From Kamptonema formosum PCC 10802 (GTDB lineage: Bacteria > Cyanobacteriota > Cyanobacteriia > Cyanobacteriales > Oscillatoriaceae), in contig NZ_KB235949.1 of NCBI RefSeq assembly GCF_000332335.1, positions 376,733 through 440,732 of the forward strand: a stretch of DNA of 64,000 bases. Reading direction: 5' to 3'. The translations under genes were made by a program, and so were the position numbers. Below the pieces are notes generated by a model that was not told where the DNA came from, searched no databases, and was given only the letters and a program-made list of their open reading frames with translations. Below are positions 63,265 through 64,000 of this stretch, in pieces (position 1 is the stretch's first letter; the number at the start of each line of letters is the position of its first letter).

Positions 63265-63294
63265 CCCCATGCCCCATGCCCCACGCCCCATGCC

Positions 63295-64000
63295 CTAAAA
63301 CCGGATTTCGTACTCAACCGTAGCCCGACTGTCCCCAGACAAATCAGTTGTGCCGCGCAGCAGAGTATCATCATTGAGCCGGTAGCGCAGACCGAATTGA
63401 GCCGGCTGATTGTCAGTCAGAACCCGCAACACAGAGAAAGAAATCTTGCCGGTCAAATCATAGCTAGCCTCAGCCGCCAACCCCAGAGTCGAGCTGCGCG
63501 TCCCATCCTTAGTAATCGCAGTTGGGAACAAGCGAAACTCGCTCAGCCCCAAAGCTTCAGTCAGGAAAGACTCAACCGGCGACAGAAAAGCCGAACCGGC
63601 TAAATTAGCGATAGCCAGAGTCGTGTCCCCCTGCCCCAAAGTATTCAAAAACCCCCCACCCAGCAAAGCCACAATTTCAGATTCGCTGCGAGAGGGCTCG
63701 CTCGTTAGCTGCAGACTCTCCGAGAGCCGGCTGGCAGGCCCATCCACCCGAGCTTCAACCCGCACAGTTTGCGTCTGTCCGAGGCTAGTAGCGGGAACGT
63801 CAGCAATTTCAGAAGGAGTCGCCGCAGAAGGCAGCCGGCGAGCTTGGGTCACTTCCGAAACATTTGCCCGCAACCGAACATTCAGGTAGGGGTCCAAACC
63901 CCTTTCAGGAGAGAAAGTAGCCTTCTGTTCGTAGCCACCGGCCAAGCGGAACTGAGCTGCAAACAGATTCACCTCACCGCGCTTGAGCCGAATCGTCCCA
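63295..64000 (-). CDS. tamB: TamB-family translocation/assembly protein, C-terminal part (partial)
   Basis: The frame is open to the window edge (…GTIRLKRGEVNLFAAQFRLAGGYEQKATF), so the gene begins outside. About 234 residues are visible. The DUF490/TamB C-terminal domain is clear: PYLNVRLRANVSEVTQ, SEIVALLGGGFLNTLGQGDT, FLSPVESFLTEALGLSEFRL, ISFSVLRVLTDNQPAQFGLR, LRGTTDLSGDSRATVEYEIRF. TamB forms a periplasmic groove that moves lipids to, or helps assembly in, the outer membrane. The final Phe is typical of beta-barrel-related ends. Confidence 0.88.
   Translation of the reverse strand, partial: GTIRLKRGEVNLFAAQFRLAGGYEQKATFSPERGLDPYLNVRLRANVSEVTQARRLPSAATPSEIADVPATSLGQTQTVRVEARVDGPASRLSESLQLTSEPSRSESEIVALLGGGFLNTLGQGDTTLAIANLAGSAFLSPVESFLTEALGLSEFRLFPTAITKDGTRSSTLGLAAEASYDLTGKISFSVLRVLTDNQPAQFGLRYRLNDDTLLRGTTDLSGDSRATVEYEIRF

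Overview
The window is chromosomal DNA from a cyanobacterium, most likely a filamentous Oscillatoriales-type organism (Microcoleus/Oscillatoria/Kamptonema-like). This follows from a GUN4-domain protein, SLH-domain proteins, cyanobacterial-style FHA kinases and GAF/PAS kinases, a Mo-nitrogenase-C family protein, pentapeptide-repeat proteins, a TamB end and dense families of short palindromic intergenic repeats. The genus is an inference. I saw no rRNA, tRNA, CRISPR array or complete transposase.

Left part (1-10 kb): the 3' end of a pentapeptide-repeat gene, then a duplicated pair of membrane-anchored NACHT-type NTPases with C-terminal HEAT repeats (554-3160 and 4595-6994, both minus strand). 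Their upstream DNA is duplicated too, and a GlsB/YeaQ-family membrane protein lies between them. A DUF4351-type protein and an orphan IS630-like helix-turn-helix protein follow. At 10.2-11.8 kb are a Mo-nitrogenase-C protein, a truncated PpiC/SurA-like gene and a minus-strand pair: a double-glycine peptide precursor plus a cysteine-rich 'nitrogen fixation' family protein. This looks like the remnant of a peptide-export locus.

Middle (12-40 kb): two tandem SLH plus family-10-like glycosylhydrolase genes; a pentapeptide-RidA fusion; a phnDCE phosphonate/phosphate-type ABC transporter; an FHA-Ser/Thr kinase with a neighbouring broken kinase gene; a trypsin-TPR-WD40 protein; an ankyrin gene whose start touches a repeat element; a Nudix hydrolase; a truncated malQ copy before an intact malQ; an overlapping rluB-like/rodZ-like pair; a DUF2993 protein; cdsA; cbiT; an Orn/Lys/Arg decarboxylase; small secreted or proline-rich proteins; and ychF.

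Right part (40-62 kb) is the most unusual region. A coiled-coil protein, a 1008-residue protein (cytoplasmic helical and longin/roadblock-like part, one membrane helix, two BON-like domains, OmpA peptidoglycan-binding domain), a Ras-like small GTPase and a roughly 2389-residue PAS/GAF hybrid histidine kinase lie head to tail. After an EAL/REC gene on the other strand comes a second GTPase gene whose nucleotide-binding motifs are destroyed. It overlaps a second PAS histidine kinase, which is followed by an adenylate cyclase. All three sensors share the same roughly 150-residue N-terminal module. A coiled-coil protein and a coiled-coil-GUN4 protein follow. I read this as a possible small-GTPase-centred signalling system linking the cell wall to phosphorelay and cAMP outputs. 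Its existence as one system is an inference; the gene order and motifs are visible in the sequence.

A family of MITE-like elements ending in TATAGCAG... recurs at 181, 4239, 26785, 51982, 52374, 62205 and 63181. Hairpins of the types AGAAACCCGGTTTCT, GTAGGGGCGGGTT and GACAGGCGNNTCGCCTGTC fill most intergenic regions, and some have entered coding sequence in the giant kinase gene.
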